In this document: positions 6,784 through 14,768 of the stretch, in pieces
Numbering within the stretch: position 1 is the stretch's first letter
Layout of the letters: the number at the start of each line of letters is the position of its first letter
Assembly (NCBI GenBank): GCA_904501625.1
Contig: CAJGBR010000035.1
Location: 1-16,055, forward strand
DNA length: 16,055 bases
Origin: an uncultured Rikenellaceae bacterium
Lineage (GTDB): Bacteria > Bacteroidota > Bacteroidia > Bacteroidales > Rikenellaceae
Direction: 5' to 3'
Translations under genes and position numbers: made by a program
The notes under the pieces: model-generated
What the model was told of the DNA's origin: nothing
The model's database searches: none
The model's input: the letters and a program-made list of their open reading frames with translations, nothing else

Positions 6784-7587
6784 ATGGAATTCAGAAATAA
6801 AGTAGTAGTTGTAACAGGAGCATCATCAGGAATCGGTCTTGCGTTATCTCAAGAATTTTCACGCCTTGGAGCCAAAGTTGTTATGGGAGCTCGCAGCGTT
6901 GATAAATTACAACAGATATCTTCAGAACTGCCGCAAGAGTCATCATTCATCGCAACAGACGTAACAATCGAAGAGGATTGCAAAAATTTAATCAACCACA
7001 CAATCGAATTATTTGGAAAAATTGACATTCTTATTTGTAATGCCGGTCTATCAATGAGAGCATTGTACGAAGATGTTGATCTGTCTGTCATCAAGCGCCT
7101 GATGGACGTTAATTTCTGGGGAACTGCATACTGCGTCAAATACGCCCTCCCCTATATTCAACAAACCAAAGGCTCGATTGTCGCAGTCTCTTCTGTGGCT
7201 GGTTTCCACGGACTGCCCGGACGAACAGGTTACTCAGCATCTAAATATGCAATACACGGTCTGCTGGATACGATCCGTGTTGAAAATCTAAAAAAAGGAG
7301 TTCACGTGATGATTGTTGCTCCGGGCTTTACGGCTTCAAATGTCAGATTCTCAGCATTAACCGCTGATGGCACCCCACAAGGCGAAAGTCCACGCAAAGA
7401 GAACAAAATGATGACAGCCACAGAGGTTGCACTGAGAATTGCCAAAGGAGTATACAGACGCAAAAGAACCGTTTTGATGGATTTTGATGGTCGTGCAACT
7501 GTCTTCATTAAAAAGTTTGCCCCAAAACTGCTCGACATTCTGTATTATAATCATATGGCAAAAGAACCTGATTCGCCACTGAAATAG
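6784..7587 (+). CDS. Short-chain dehydrogenase/reductase (SDR) family oxidoreductase
   Basis: This is a 267-residue classical SDR that uses NAD(P)H to oxidise or reduce an unidentified substrate. The cofactor-binding motif TGASSGIG is at residues 11-18, and R37 at the end of the second strand (GARS) favours NADPH. NAG at 86-88 and N110 are in place. The catalytic set is complete: S137 (VSSVAG), Y150 and K154 (YSASK). A C-terminal extension of about 60 residues after the core includes TATEVALRIAKGVYRRKRTV, a segment common in DHRS7-like and related lipid or sterol SDRs, but this does not fix the substrate. It is the last gene of the rightward run and is followed by a good terminator. Its promoter appears to overlap the perfect dyad just upstream, which suggests it may be specifically regulated. 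Confidence 0.93.
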   Translation: MEFRNKVVVVTGASSGIGLALSQEFSRLGAKVVMGARSVDKLQQISSELPQESSFIATDVTIEEDCKNLINHTIELFGKIDILICNAGLSMRALYEDVDLSVIKRLMDVNFWGTAYCVKYALPYIQQTKGSIVAVSSVAGFHGLPGRTGYSASKYAIHGLLDTIRVENLKKGVHVMIVAPGFTASNVRFSALTADGTPQGESPRKENKMMTATEVALRIAKGVYRRKRTVLMDFDGRATVFIKKFAPKLLDILYYNHMAKEPDSPLK

Positions 7588-7608
7588 AATCGAAATTCTC
7601 TAAATAAC

Positions 7609-7649
7609 GAGGTGTTAAATTATTTCACAATAACTTAACACCTTTTTTT
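7609..7649 (+). terminator. Intrinsic terminator after the dehydrogenase gene
   Basis: A nine-base stem, AGGTGTTAA / TTAACACCT (7610-7618 and 7635-7643), encloses a 16-base loop and runs straight into seven T (7643-7649). It lies 22 bases after the stop codon and ends the phosphohexomutase to dehydrogenase run. The opposing gene rlmH ends at 7714, so the two runs converge here. Confidence 0.85.
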
Positions 7650-7689
7650 CGAAATATTCTATTTATACACTGGTCGATAATAATACAAA

Positions 7690-7709
7690 AGACTCAGACC
7701 AAGCGTCTG
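7690..7709 (-). terminator. Weak candidate terminator after rlmH
   Basis: On the minus strand a five-base stem, CAGAC / GTCTG with a five-base loop (7695-7709), is followed shortly by CTTTTG. The stem is short and the U run is only four, so the call is tentative. No better hairpin is visible between the rlmH stop and the opposing terminator. Confidence 0.25.
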
Positions 7710-7713
7710 TCAA

Positions 7714-8187
7714 CTATTCGTGATGATAAGGTTCGTTGTTTAGAATTGTGAATGCCCGATAGAGTTGTTCAAGAAAAATCATTCTCACCATTTGATGCGA
7801 GAAGGTCATTTTTGAGAGTGAAATCTTCTCGTTTGCTGCACTATAAACATCTTTCGAAAACCCATACGGGCCACCTATTACAAAATTAACATTCTTAAAA
7901 CCCGAATTAAATTTTGCTTGTAACCATTTAGAAAACTCAACCGAAGTGAATTCCTTTCCTCCAGCATCAAGCAAAACCGTGTAACTTGAGTTTTCGAGTT
8001 GTGCAAGCAACAATTCCCCCTCTTTTCGACACTGCTCTTCGTGTGACATCTTTGCTGCATTCTTGACATCTGGAATGATCTGCAACGAGAACTTTGTATA
8101 ATACCCCAATCGCTTCTGATAGACCTCAATTGCCTTATTCAGATAGTCTGCATCTGTCTTACCAACGGCCAAAAGATTGATATTCAT
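7714..8187 (-). CDS. rlmH: 23S rRNA pseudouridine-1915 N3-methyltransferase RlmH
   Basis: This is a full-length RlmH of 157 residues (E. coli has 155). It is a SPOUT-class methyltransferase that adds a methyl group from S-adenosylmethionine to pseudouridine 1915 in helix 69 of 23S rRNA, acting on the assembled 70S ribosome. The LLDAGGKEFTS strand (72-82), the SAM-binding knot IGGPYGFS (104-111), EQLYRAFTI (140-148) and the C-terminal NEPYHHE tail (151-157) are all present; the last two carry the family's key Arg, Tyr and His residues. It starts one base after the stop of the GH2-like gene (TAA-T-ATG), so translation is probably coupled. With der upstream, it gives the operon a ribosome theme. 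Confidence 0.97.
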   Translation of the reverse strand: MNINLLAVGKTDADYLNKAIEVYQKRLGYYTKFSLQIIPDVKNAAKMSHEEQCRKEGELLLAQLENSSYTVLLDAGGKEFTSVEFSKWLQAKFNSGFKNVNFVIGGPYGFSKDVYSAANEKISLSKMTFSHQMVRMIFLEQLYRAFTILNNEPYHHE

Positions 8188-8188
8188 A

Positions 8189-9643
8189 TTAATTCAACTT
8201 GTCGTTATTCCAATTAACAGCACCTCTGAAAATTATCGGACGCGTCGAATCCAACTCTTTGAAGTAAAGATATGCCTTTTTGTAATTATATCCATTATAT
8301 TTAGCATTACCCAAAGACCAACCAATAACACACGAATTGTTTCGATTTCTGAGATAAGTTTCCTTTACTCTCTGCTCAAAGAATTTCAGCAATTCGGGAT
8401 CATTCGCAATATTTTTGATAGAATCCTCGATAACGGGAGATATATCAACTGCATCAATCACATACATTCCTTTTTTAGTACACACATCATAGAACTCCTG
8501 AGACTGAGGAGTCATCAACAACAAGGTGTTATAACCCTGTTTTTGTACCTTAGAAATATATTGAGATAACTCCTTATTTGACACACAATTACGATTATAA
8601 TCTAAAGTTTTAATTGAAATTGGTGTACCATTCAAAACTACCTGACCATCTTGATACGCCAACGTTCTGAAACCAAAATCAAACGGAATATATTCTGTAA
8701 AATCTGCGCCCCTTTTAACACGCATCATTAAACGATAAGTAGAAGGTGTCCTACTACTCCACTTTTTAACTTTATCAATTCTGCCTTCGAAAACCAGAGT
8801 ATCTCTTCCCAATCCATCGACTGTCAATTCTCTGTAATTATAACGAATAATGTCACCCTTCTCATCCATCAGATCATAATACACAATTCCAGTCTCTGCA
8901 AAATTACGTCCATTAGCAACAATAATTTTGAGTTCAAACAATCCATTTTTACCCGTAGAATCATATCTTGCCAGCAATTCAAAATCCTCGATTCGATATC
9001 TCGGAGCCGAAACTAATCTGACATCACCAATTTCTGCAACTTTTTGATCAACATAACGTTCAGATGACAAAAAGGTTCCCACCGAATAACGACGCATCAC
9101 AATCTGAACCGTATTGGCTCCTTCCCTTACAAAACCAGTAATATCAAATTTTACAAACTCCTTACTATCATCCACATATCCCACCTCTTCTCCATTAACG
9201 ATTAATGTAATGGCAACAGCTCCAGGGTTATCAATTTCAATAAAAGTTTCACGATCAAGCCAAGCCTGAGTCATTTCAAATTGACGTTCGATAACACCAA
9301 TAGGAGAATTTTTATACATCTGCACCAAAGAGGATTTATCCTTGAATAAGAGTCTTTGTGTATGATCAGCAAAATTCTCGTACCAAACACCAGGAATCTT
9401 CACAGTCGCCTCTGAAACATTACTTTCGTTCGCCAAGCTTAACTTCCAATCACCATTCAGCGATTTCACAAATGTAGACTTTGAACTTTGTGGCATTGCA
9501 GCCTCATCTCGAGTCGAAAATCTGCTCAAACGCGTAGAATATACAACCTCTCTGGTCTTTGAACGATTTACAATCTGAGCATTTACAATAACATTTGTAA
9601 ATACACAAAAAGCCACTATAAAATATTTTAGGAATCTATTCAC
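8189..9643 (-). CDS. Secreted GH2-like protein, probably a catalytically inactive and truncated beta-galactosidase relative
   Basis: This 484-residue protein starts at a GTG five bases after der. That start gives a clean signal peptide (MNRFLKYF, hydrophobic core, cut near VNA|Q at 22-24), so it should be exported to the periplasm or cell surface. A GH2 sugar-binding jelly-roll follows: LNGDWKLSL near 62, then EIDNPGAVAITLIVNGEEVGY at 136-156, with a 21-residue core. An Ig-like domain ends at FGFRT (323-327), and the start of a TIM barrel follows at VLNGTPISIK (336-345). The barrel lacks the active site: the N-R-H-E-H-H-P stretch of LacZ reads DYNRNCVSN, the DEANIE strand reads DAVDIS, and the acid/base WSLGNE reads WSLGNA (A447). 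The chain ends about 37 residues later, before the nucleophile Glu region. The frame is intact and lies between two ribosome genes with near-zero gaps, so it looks like a maintained non-enzymatic protein, perhaps glycan-binding. Confidence 0.85.
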   Translation of the reverse strand: MNRFLKYFIVAFCVFTNVIVNAQIVNRSKTREVVYSTRLSRFSTRDEAAMPQSSKSTFVKSLNGDWKLSLANESNVSEATVKIPGVWYENFADHTQRLLFKDKSSLVQMYKNSPIGVIERQFEMTQAWLDRETFIEIDNPGAVAITLIVNGEEVGYVDDSKEFVKFDITGFVREGANTVQIVMRRYSVGTFLSSERYVDQKVAEIGDVRLVSAPRYRIEDFELLARYDSTGKNGLFELKIIVANGRNFAETGIVYYDLMDEKGDIIRYNYRELTVDGLGRDTLVFEGRIDKVKKWSSRTPSTYRLMMRVKRGADFTEYIPFDFGFRTLAYQDGQVVLNGTPISIKTLDYNRNCVSNKELSQYISKVQKQGYNTLLLMTPQSQEFYDVCTKKGMYVIDAVDISPVIEDSIKNIANDPELLKFFEQRVKETYLRNRNNSCVIGWSLGNAKYNGYNYKKAYLYFKELDSTRPIIFRGAVNWNNDKLN

Positions 9644-9648
9644 AACGA

Positions 9649-10953
9649 TTACTTTTGACGGAAATAAATTAAAATAGGTACACCCTCAAAATCCCAATTG
9701 CTTCTCAATTTATTTTCGAGAAATCTTCTATACGGATCCTTAATATACTGAGGAAGATTTGCAAAGAATGCAAATGCTGGAGTCGGTGATGCCAACTGAG
9801 TTATATACTTAATTTTAATATATTTACCTTTAATTGATGGTGGTGGAGTCTCTTCAATAATAGGCAAAAAGAATTCATTCAATGCCGAAGTGGTCAATTT
9901 ACGTTTACGATTTTCATAAACACGAATTGCATTCTTCAACACGTCAAAAATTCGTTGTTTATTAATTACTGATGTAAATATAATCGGAACATCATTGAAC
10001 GGAGCTAGTTTCTTTTTGAGAATCTCAATATAATCTCGCATCGTATTGTTCTGTTTCTCAATAAGGTCCCATTTATTTACAACAATCACACACCCCTTCT
10101 TATTGCGGACAATCAGTTGGAATATATTCATATCCTGCCCTTCAATTCCCTGCGTTGCATCAAGCATCAACACACAGATATCTGAATTTTCAATTGCACG
10201 AATTGATCTCATTACCGAATAAAATTCCAGATCTTCTGTAACTTTACCCTTCTTTCTAAGTCCGGCTGTATCAACAAGATAAAAATCCATACCAAATTTA
10301 TTGTATCTTGTAGCAATCGAATCGCGTGTAGTTCCAGCAATCGGAGTCACAATATTGCGTTCATCACCAAGCAGTGCATTGGTCAACGAAGATTTGCCAA
10401 CATTCGGACGCCCTACAACCGTGATTCTTGGCAGATCATCTTCAACCAATTCCACCTCTTTTTCTGGCAGATACTCTAAAATTTTATCCATCAGATCACC
10501 AGTACCGCTACCAGTCATCGACGAAATACTGATAGGATCTCCGAGCCCGAATCCGTAAAACTCGCCCGACATATAGAGCTGATCATTATTATCGACCTTA
10601 TTTACTACGGTAATAACCTTTTTCGTAGTACGTCTCAAGATATCGGCAATCTCCATATCAACATCTGTAATACCCGTCGAGACCTCTACCATAAATAGAA
10701 TTAGATCGGCCTCATCAATTGCCAATGCTACTTGTTTACGAATCTCTTCTTCGAATATATCGTCAGAATTTACCACATATCCACCCGTATCGATGACCGA
10801 AAATTCGCGGCCATTCCAATCTGTTTTTCCGTAGTGTCTGTCACGCGTTGTACCCGCCATATCGTTAACAATGGCCTTACGCATACCAACCAATCTATTA
10901 AACAAGGTACTTTTCCCTACATTAGGACGACCTACAATAGCTACAATACTCAT
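9649..10953 (-). CDS. der: Ribosome biogenesis GTPase Der (EngA)
   Basis: This is a full-length Der of 434 residues, the double-GTPase that assists 50S subunit assembly. The first G domain carries GRPNVGKS (8-15), GTTRD (34-38), DTGG (55-58) and NKVD (118-121). The second carries GRPNVGKS (181-188), GTTRD (207-211), DTAG (228-231) and NKWD (293-296). The C-terminal KH-like domain follows, with the conserved SPTPAFAFFANLP segment and a terminal YFRQK. The start is the ATG read from 10953, directly before the first G1 strand. An exact -7 element upstream suggests der has its own promoter and may not depend on uvrA. The GH2-like gene starts five bases after its stop, and rlmH follows that gene by one base, so the three probably form one operon. 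Confidence 0.98.
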   Translation of the reverse strand: MSIVAIVGRPNVGKSTLFNRLVGMRKAIVNDMAGTTRDRHYGKTDWNGREFSVIDTGGYVVNSDDIFEEEIRKQVALAIDEADLILFMVEVSTGITDVDMEIADILRRTTKKVITVVNKVDNNDQLYMSGEFYGFGLGDPISISSMTGSGTGDLMDKILEYLPEKEVELVEDDLPRITVVGRPNVGKSSLTNALLGDERNIVTPIAGTTRDSIATRYNKFGMDFYLVDTAGLRKKGKVTEDLEFYSVMRSIRAIENSDICVLMLDATQGIEGQDMNIFQLIVRNKKGCVIVVNKWDLIEKQNNTMRDYIEILKKKLAPFNDVPIIFTSVINKQRIFDVLKNAIRVYENRKRKLTTSALNEFFLPIIEETPPPSIKGKYIKIKYITQLASPTPAFAFFANLPQYIKDPYRRFLENKLRSNWDFEGVPILIYFRQK

Positions 10954-10975
10954 TTCTCAAAAAGTTAAATTTGTG

Positions 10976-10983
10976 CAAATATA
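10976..10983 (-). promoter_or_regulatory. -7 promoter element for der
   Basis: On the minus strand this reads TATATTTG, an exact TAnnTTTG match, 22 bases upstream of the der start codon. A weak -33 (ATTG on the minus strand at 11007-11010) has a spacing of 23 bases, slightly long. The 87-base gap after uvrA leaves room for a real promoter. Confidence 0.5.
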
Positions 10984-11004
10984 GCAATAAAAAACGAGAT
11001 TACC

Positions 11005-11022
11005 GACAATGCAGAAATTGTC
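11005..11022 (-). terminator. Weak hairpin after uvrA
   Basis: A six-base stem, GACAAT / ATTGTC with a six-base loop, lies 18 bases after the uvrA stop. On the minus strand a run of six T follows, but only after about nine bases. Partial attenuation between uvrA and der is possible; a strong terminator is not supported. Confidence 0.3.
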
Positions 11023-11040
11023 TATTAAGATTTTCTCTGA

Positions 11041-13872
11041 TTAAAGTGACAACAATTCTTTCAGATATTTTCCCGTATAACTTACTTCGGAGATGGCAAC
11101 CTGTTCGGGAGTTCCCTCAGCAAGCAGATGTCCACCACCGACTCCGCCTTCAGGGCCCATATCTATAATCCAATCGGCAACCTTTATGACATCAAGATTA
11201 TGCTCTATCACAACCAAACTATTGCCCTTGTTTACAAGTTTTTGTAACACATCGAGCAATACCTTCACATCTTCAAAATGCAATCCTGTTGTGGGCTCAT
11301 CAAGTATATACAGAGTATTTCCTGTATCGCGTTTAGACAACTCGGCAGCAAGTTTTATACGTTGACTCTCGCCACCTGAAAGAGTCGTACACGGCTGACC
11401 AAGTGTAAGATAACCGAGTCCAACCTCTTGAATTGCTCGTAGTTTAGTATATATTGTCGGAATATTTTCAAAGAACTCTACTGCCTGATTTATGGTCATA
11501 TTAAGCACATCATTAATACTTTTACCGCGATATTTCACAGCAAGAGTTTCGGCATTATATCTCAGGCCTCCACAAGTTTTACAAGTAACATAGACGTCCG
11601 GCAAGAAATTCATCTCCATTGTCATAACTCCCACACCTTTACACTCTTCGCAACGTCCTCCTTTCACGTTGAACGAAAACCGATTACTCTTAAAACCTCT
11701 GATCTTTGCATCAGGCGTAGCCTCAAACAAATTGCGAATATCAGTAAACACATTCGTGTAGGTAGCAGGATTACTCCTTGGAGAACGTCCAATTGGAGAT
11801 TGATCGACCACTATCAGTTTATCGACATTTTCAATTCCTTCGACACTTTCATATTCAAAAGGTCTCTCATAGGAATTATATAAATTTTGAGCCAGAATAT
11901 TTTTTAATGTTCCATTGACGAGAGTCGATTTACCACTACCGCTAACACCTGTCACACAGACAAATACTCCTAACGGAATCCTAACACTGACATTTTTCAG
12001 ATTATTACCATTGGCACCATTAATGACAATCCACTTATCAGAAGGAGTCCTTCTCACTTCGGGAATTTCAATTTTACGCACACCTTTGAGATAATCGGCG
12101 GTTATGGAATCACACTTCAGAATCTGGTCGATGGTACCCTGTCCCACGATTTGTCCGCCACGTTTTCCGGCCCCTGGTCCTACATCGACAATCCAGTCAG
12201 CATTACGGATCATCTCTTCATCATGTTCGACCACAATCACCGAATTATCAGCATCTCTCAGAGTCTTCAAACTATCAATGAGTTTTCTGTTATCACGTTG
12301 ATGCAACCCAATGCTTGGTTCGTCGAGAATATATAACACATTAACCAATTTCGAACCTATCTGAGTTGCAAGTCTAATTCGTTGTCCCTCACCACCTGAA
12401 AGTGATGCAGAAGCCCTACTGAGTGATAAGTAACCGAGTCCGACCTCTACGAGAAATCTCAACCTCTCACGAATCTCTTTTAAAATATCGTGTGCAATGG
12501 TTTGATGTTTCTGTGACATTTTTGATTCAATATCCGAGAACCACACACTCAATTCATCAATACTCATATCCGAGACCTCTGCAATACTTTTACCAGCGAC
12601 TTTGAAATACTGAGTCTCCTGATTCAATCGAGATCCACCACACAGACTGCAAGGTTCGTGTCTGATGAATTGTTCTTTCCACTTGGCACCTTTATTTACA
12701 GTCACATCTTCAAACTGTCGCTCAATGAATTCCTCTATACCTTCCCACCTCACCATATAGTAATTGTTCGATAGTCCTGATATCTTATTTTCAACTCTCA
12801 GAGGCTCTGAATCACCATACACAATAGCCTTCATAGCCTCCTCTGAGATCGACTTTACAGGATCTGTCAAACTGAAGTCATACCTTGCTGCAAGAGCTTC
12901 GAGTTGAGCTTTCAGATATGGAGTCTGATTTTTTCCAAGTGGCAATATTCCTCCTTGAGCAATGGATTTTTCCGAATCAGGAATAATTCGTTCGACATCA
13001 TATACAGCCTCAAAGCCGAGCCCATTACATCTGGAACAAGCTCCGTGTGGCGAGTTGAACGAAAACGAGTGTGGAGCCGGTTCATTGAACGAAACTCCCG
13101 TAGTCGGACACATCAAATGACGACTGAAATAACGTGCCCTATCTTCCTGAAAATCATATAACATAATAGTTCCCTTACCCTGCTTCATTGCATCCTTCAG
13201 AGAACTTGCCAATCGTTGTCGATTCTCCTCTCTGGCAATTAATCGGTCTACAACGAGTTCAACATCGTGTATTTTATATCTATCAAGTCTTATATTACCG
13301 TGAATTTCAATAATTTCACCATCGACCCTGGCAATAGTATACCCTTTTTTCTGCAACGATTCAAACAATTCTCGATAATGTCCTTTACGCCCTTTTACGA
13401 GAGGTGCAAGAATTGCAATTTTCTTTTGGCTATAATCTTGTAATATAAGATCAATTATCTGATTATCTGAATAATGCACCATCTCTTCTCCCGTATTGGG
13501 TGAATATGCGACAGATGCTCTTGCAAACAACAACCTTAAAAAATCACCTATTTCTGTAATGGTTCCAACTGTCGAACGCGGATTTTTATTTGTCGTCTTT
13601 TGCTCAATGGCAATAACCGGACTTAATCCTGTAATTTTCTCAACATCAGGACGTTCCATTGCACCAATAAACTGACGTGCATATACAGAGAATGTCTCCA
13701 TATAGCGTCGTTGTCCTTCGGCATAGATTGTATCAAAAGCCAACGATGATTTACCCGATCCAGAAAGGCCCGTGATCACAGTCAGTTTATCTCTTGGAAT
13801 CTCAACATTTACATTCTTGAGATTATGCACTTTAGCCCCTATCACCTGAATAATTTCTTCACAATCTTTCAT
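11041..13872 (-). CDS. uvrA: Excinuclease ABC subunit A (UvrA)
   Basis: UvrA is the damage-sensing ATPase of nucleotide excision repair and loads UvrB at lesions. The protein has about 943 residues, the usual length. Positions below count from the GTG one codon upstream. The first ATPase module has Walker A GLSGSGKSS (36-44), signature LSGGEGQRI (492-500) and Walker B LYILDEPS. The second has GVSGSGKST (643-651), LSGGESQRI (832-840) and LYILDEPT. The zinc module in the second half is complete: C742, C745, C765 and C768. The first zinc module has only C256, C280 and C283; the expected second cysteine is T259 (MCPTTG). I recall the same CPTTG form in other Bacteroidota, so it may be a lineage trait. 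The frame opens GTG-ATG; I chose the ATG at 13872 over the GTG at 13875. The amidase gene ends 39-42 bases upstream, and no good promoter lies between, so the two are probably cotranscribed. Confidence 0.97.
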   Translation of the reverse strand: MKDCEEIIQVIGAKVHNLKNVNVEIPRDKLTVITGLSGSGKSSLAFDTIYAEGQRRYMETFSVYARQFIGAMERPDVEKITGLSPVIAIEQKTTNKNPRSTVGTITEIGDFLRLLFARASVAYSPNTGEEMVHYSDNQIIDLILQDYSQKKIAILAPLVKGRKGHYRELFESLQKKGYTIARVDGEIIEIHGNIRLDRYKIHDVELVVDRLIAREENRQRLASSLKDAMKQGKGTIMLYDFQEDRARYFSRHLMCPTTGVSFNEPAPHSFSFNSPHGACSRCNGLGFEAVYDVERIIPDSEKSIAQGGILPLGKNQTPYLKAQLEALAARYDFSLTDPVKSISEEAMKAIVYGDSEPLRVENKISGLSNNYYMVRWEGIEEFIERQFEDVTVNKGAKWKEQFIRHEPCSLCGGSRLNQETQYFKVAGKSIAEVSDMSIDELSVWFSDIESKMSQKHQTIAHDILKEIRERLRFLVEVGLGYLSLSRASASLSGGEGQRIRLATQIGSKLVNVLYILDEPSIGLHQRDNRKLIDSLKTLRDADNSVIVVEHDEEMIRNADWIVDVGPGAGKRGGQIVGQGTIDQILKCDSITADYLKGVRKIEIPEVRRTPSDKWIVINGANGNNLKNVSVRIPLGVFVCVTGVSGSGKSTLVNGTLKNILAQNLYNSYERPFEYESVEGIENVDKLIVVDQSPIGRSPRSNPATYTNVFTDIRNLFEATPDAKIRGFKSNRFSFNVKGGRCEECKGVGVMTMEMNFLPDVYVTCKTCGGLRYNAETLAVKYRGKSINDVLNMTINQAVEFFENIPTIYTKLRAIQEVGLGYLTLGQPCTTLSGGESQRIKLAAELSKRDTGNTLYILDEPTTGLHFEDVKVLLDVLQKLVNKGNSLVVIEHNLDVIKVADWIIDMGPEGGVGGGHLLAEGTPEQVAISEVSYTGKYLKELLSL

Positions 13873-13914
13873 CACACAGACAAATTAAATACTGATTCGA
13901 ATTTATGCGACAAT

Positions 13915-14670
13915 TTACACCAATCTAAACTCATCACAATCCAAATGAACCGGGAACTTTTCGCGGAACAAATACTGCTTATTCAAGTCAATATCAGCCA
14001 CTACATAATCAAAAGTATTAGTTGAAATAATATCACCTTTATAATTTATAATCATCGAGTTGCCAATATAGTTTACTTTTAAATCTTTCCCCGTACGGTT
14101 AGCTCCTATTACAAAACAAGAATTCTCAACAGCTCTTGCTTTCAGCAGAATTTCCCACGCAGCATTACGCACCTCAGGCCAATTTGCCACATATATAATT
14201 GCATCATAATCATTTCGATTTCGGCTCCAAACAGGGAATCTCAAATCATAACACACCTGCAACAAAAATCTACAACCTTTATAGTTGACTATCACCCGTT
14301 TGTCACCCGACATATAATGTTGATTTTCCTCGCCCATTCTGAACAGATGTCTCTTGTCATACCATTGAATATGCCCCTCAGGAGTCACAAACATCATTCG
14401 ATTAAAATACACCCCTTTATCACGAATTGCAACAGAGGTAACAACTGCGACACCATACAATTTAGCCACAGAGATCAACCACTTCACCGTTGCACCATTC
14501 ATATCCTCAGCATCAACCTCTGGTGTCATTGAAAATCCCGTATTAAACATCTCTGGCAATACGACAATATCTATATCATTACCAATATTTTGTAACCAAT
14601 TGCGAACAGCATCCATATTTTTTTCTGGTTCTTGCCATTCAATGTTCATCTGAAAAATTGCAATTTTCAT
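13915..14670 (-). CDS. Nitrilase-superfamily omega-amidase (YafV/NIT2-like)
   Basis: This 251-residue cytoplasmic amidohydrolase of the carbon-nitrogen hydrolase superfamily has a complete Glu-Lys-Cys triad: E40 in LPEMFNTGF, K106 in YDKRHLF and C140 in QVCYDLRFPVWSRN. These motifs and the length match E. coli YafV, which hydrolyses 2-oxoglutaramate-type omega-amides. The likely role is metabolite repair: removing alpha-keto acid amides made by glutamine transaminases, giving 2-oxoglutarate and ammonia. The deaminated-glutathione amidase branch is a less likely alternative. The ATG at 14670 starts directly on the first beta strand (MKIAIFQMN). The gene is divergent from the S1-protein gene across a 98-base gap, and two exact -7 elements lie upstream. 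uvrA follows on the same strand. Confidence 0.93.
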   Translation of the reverse strand: MKIAIFQMNIEWQEPEKNMDAVRNWLQNIGNDIDIVVLPEMFNTGFSMTPEVDAEDMNGATVKWLISVAKLYGVAVVTSVAIRDKGVYFNRMMFVTPEGHIQWYDKRHLFRMGEENQHYMSGDKRVIVNYKGCRFLLQVCYDLRFPVWSRNRNDYDAIIYVANWPEVRNAAWEILLKARAVENSCFVIGANRTGKDLKVNYIGNSMIINYKGDIISTNTFDYVVADIDLNKQYLFREKFPVHLDCDEFRLV

Positions 14671-14677
14671 TTCAACT

Positions 14678-14685
14678 CAAAATTA
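14678..14685 (-). promoter_or_regulatory. Proximal -7-like element for the omega-amidase gene
   Basis: On the minus strand this reads TAATTTTG, an exact TAnnTTTG match. It is only seven bases from the start codon, which would give a nearly leaderless transcript. The distal match at 14704-14711 is better placed. Confidence 0.3.
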
Positions 14686-14703
14686 TACCTCATTGATTGA
14701 ACG

Positions 14704-14711
14704 CAAAGTTA
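14704..14711 (-). promoter_or_regulatory. Distal -7 promoter element for the omega-amidase gene
   Basis: On the minus strand this reads TAACTTTG, an exact TAnnTTTG match, 33 bases upstream of the start codon and giving a leader of about 28 nucleotides. No good -33 is visible. Three of its bases also belong to the -33 element of the divergent S1-protein promoter. Confidence 0.5.
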
Positions 14712-14740
14712 GTCATTTATGAATAAATTTTGTAATTTTG
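14709..14740 (+). promoter_or_regulatory. Promoter of the S1-protein gene (-33 TTAG, -7 TAATTTTG)
   Basis: TAATTTTG at 14733-14740 matches the -7 consensus exactly. TTAG at 14709-14712 matches three of four bases of the -33 TTTG at the preferred 20-base spacing. The leader before the start codon at 14769 would be about 22 nucleotides. This is one of the two best-formed promoters in the window. Confidence 0.65.
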
Positions 14741-14768
14741 CACCAACTAAAATTATATCGAAAAAACA

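Noticed and set aside
7588..8191. Possible frameshifted remnant of the missing GH2 C-terminus beyond the GH2-like stop
   Set aside because: The stop is followed after one base by intact rlmH and then by a short convergent gap; no GH2 motifs appear in any frame I read.
8177..8569. 130-codon open frame on the plus strand, opposite the GH2-like gene
   Set aside because: Antisense shadow: low-complexity Ile/Phe-rich composition, no recognisable domain, and the opposite strand has a coherent protein.
13873..13875. GTG as the uvrA start
   Set aside because: In frame and directly next to an ATG; the ATG is preferred, though the two differ by one residue and cannot be separated by sequence.
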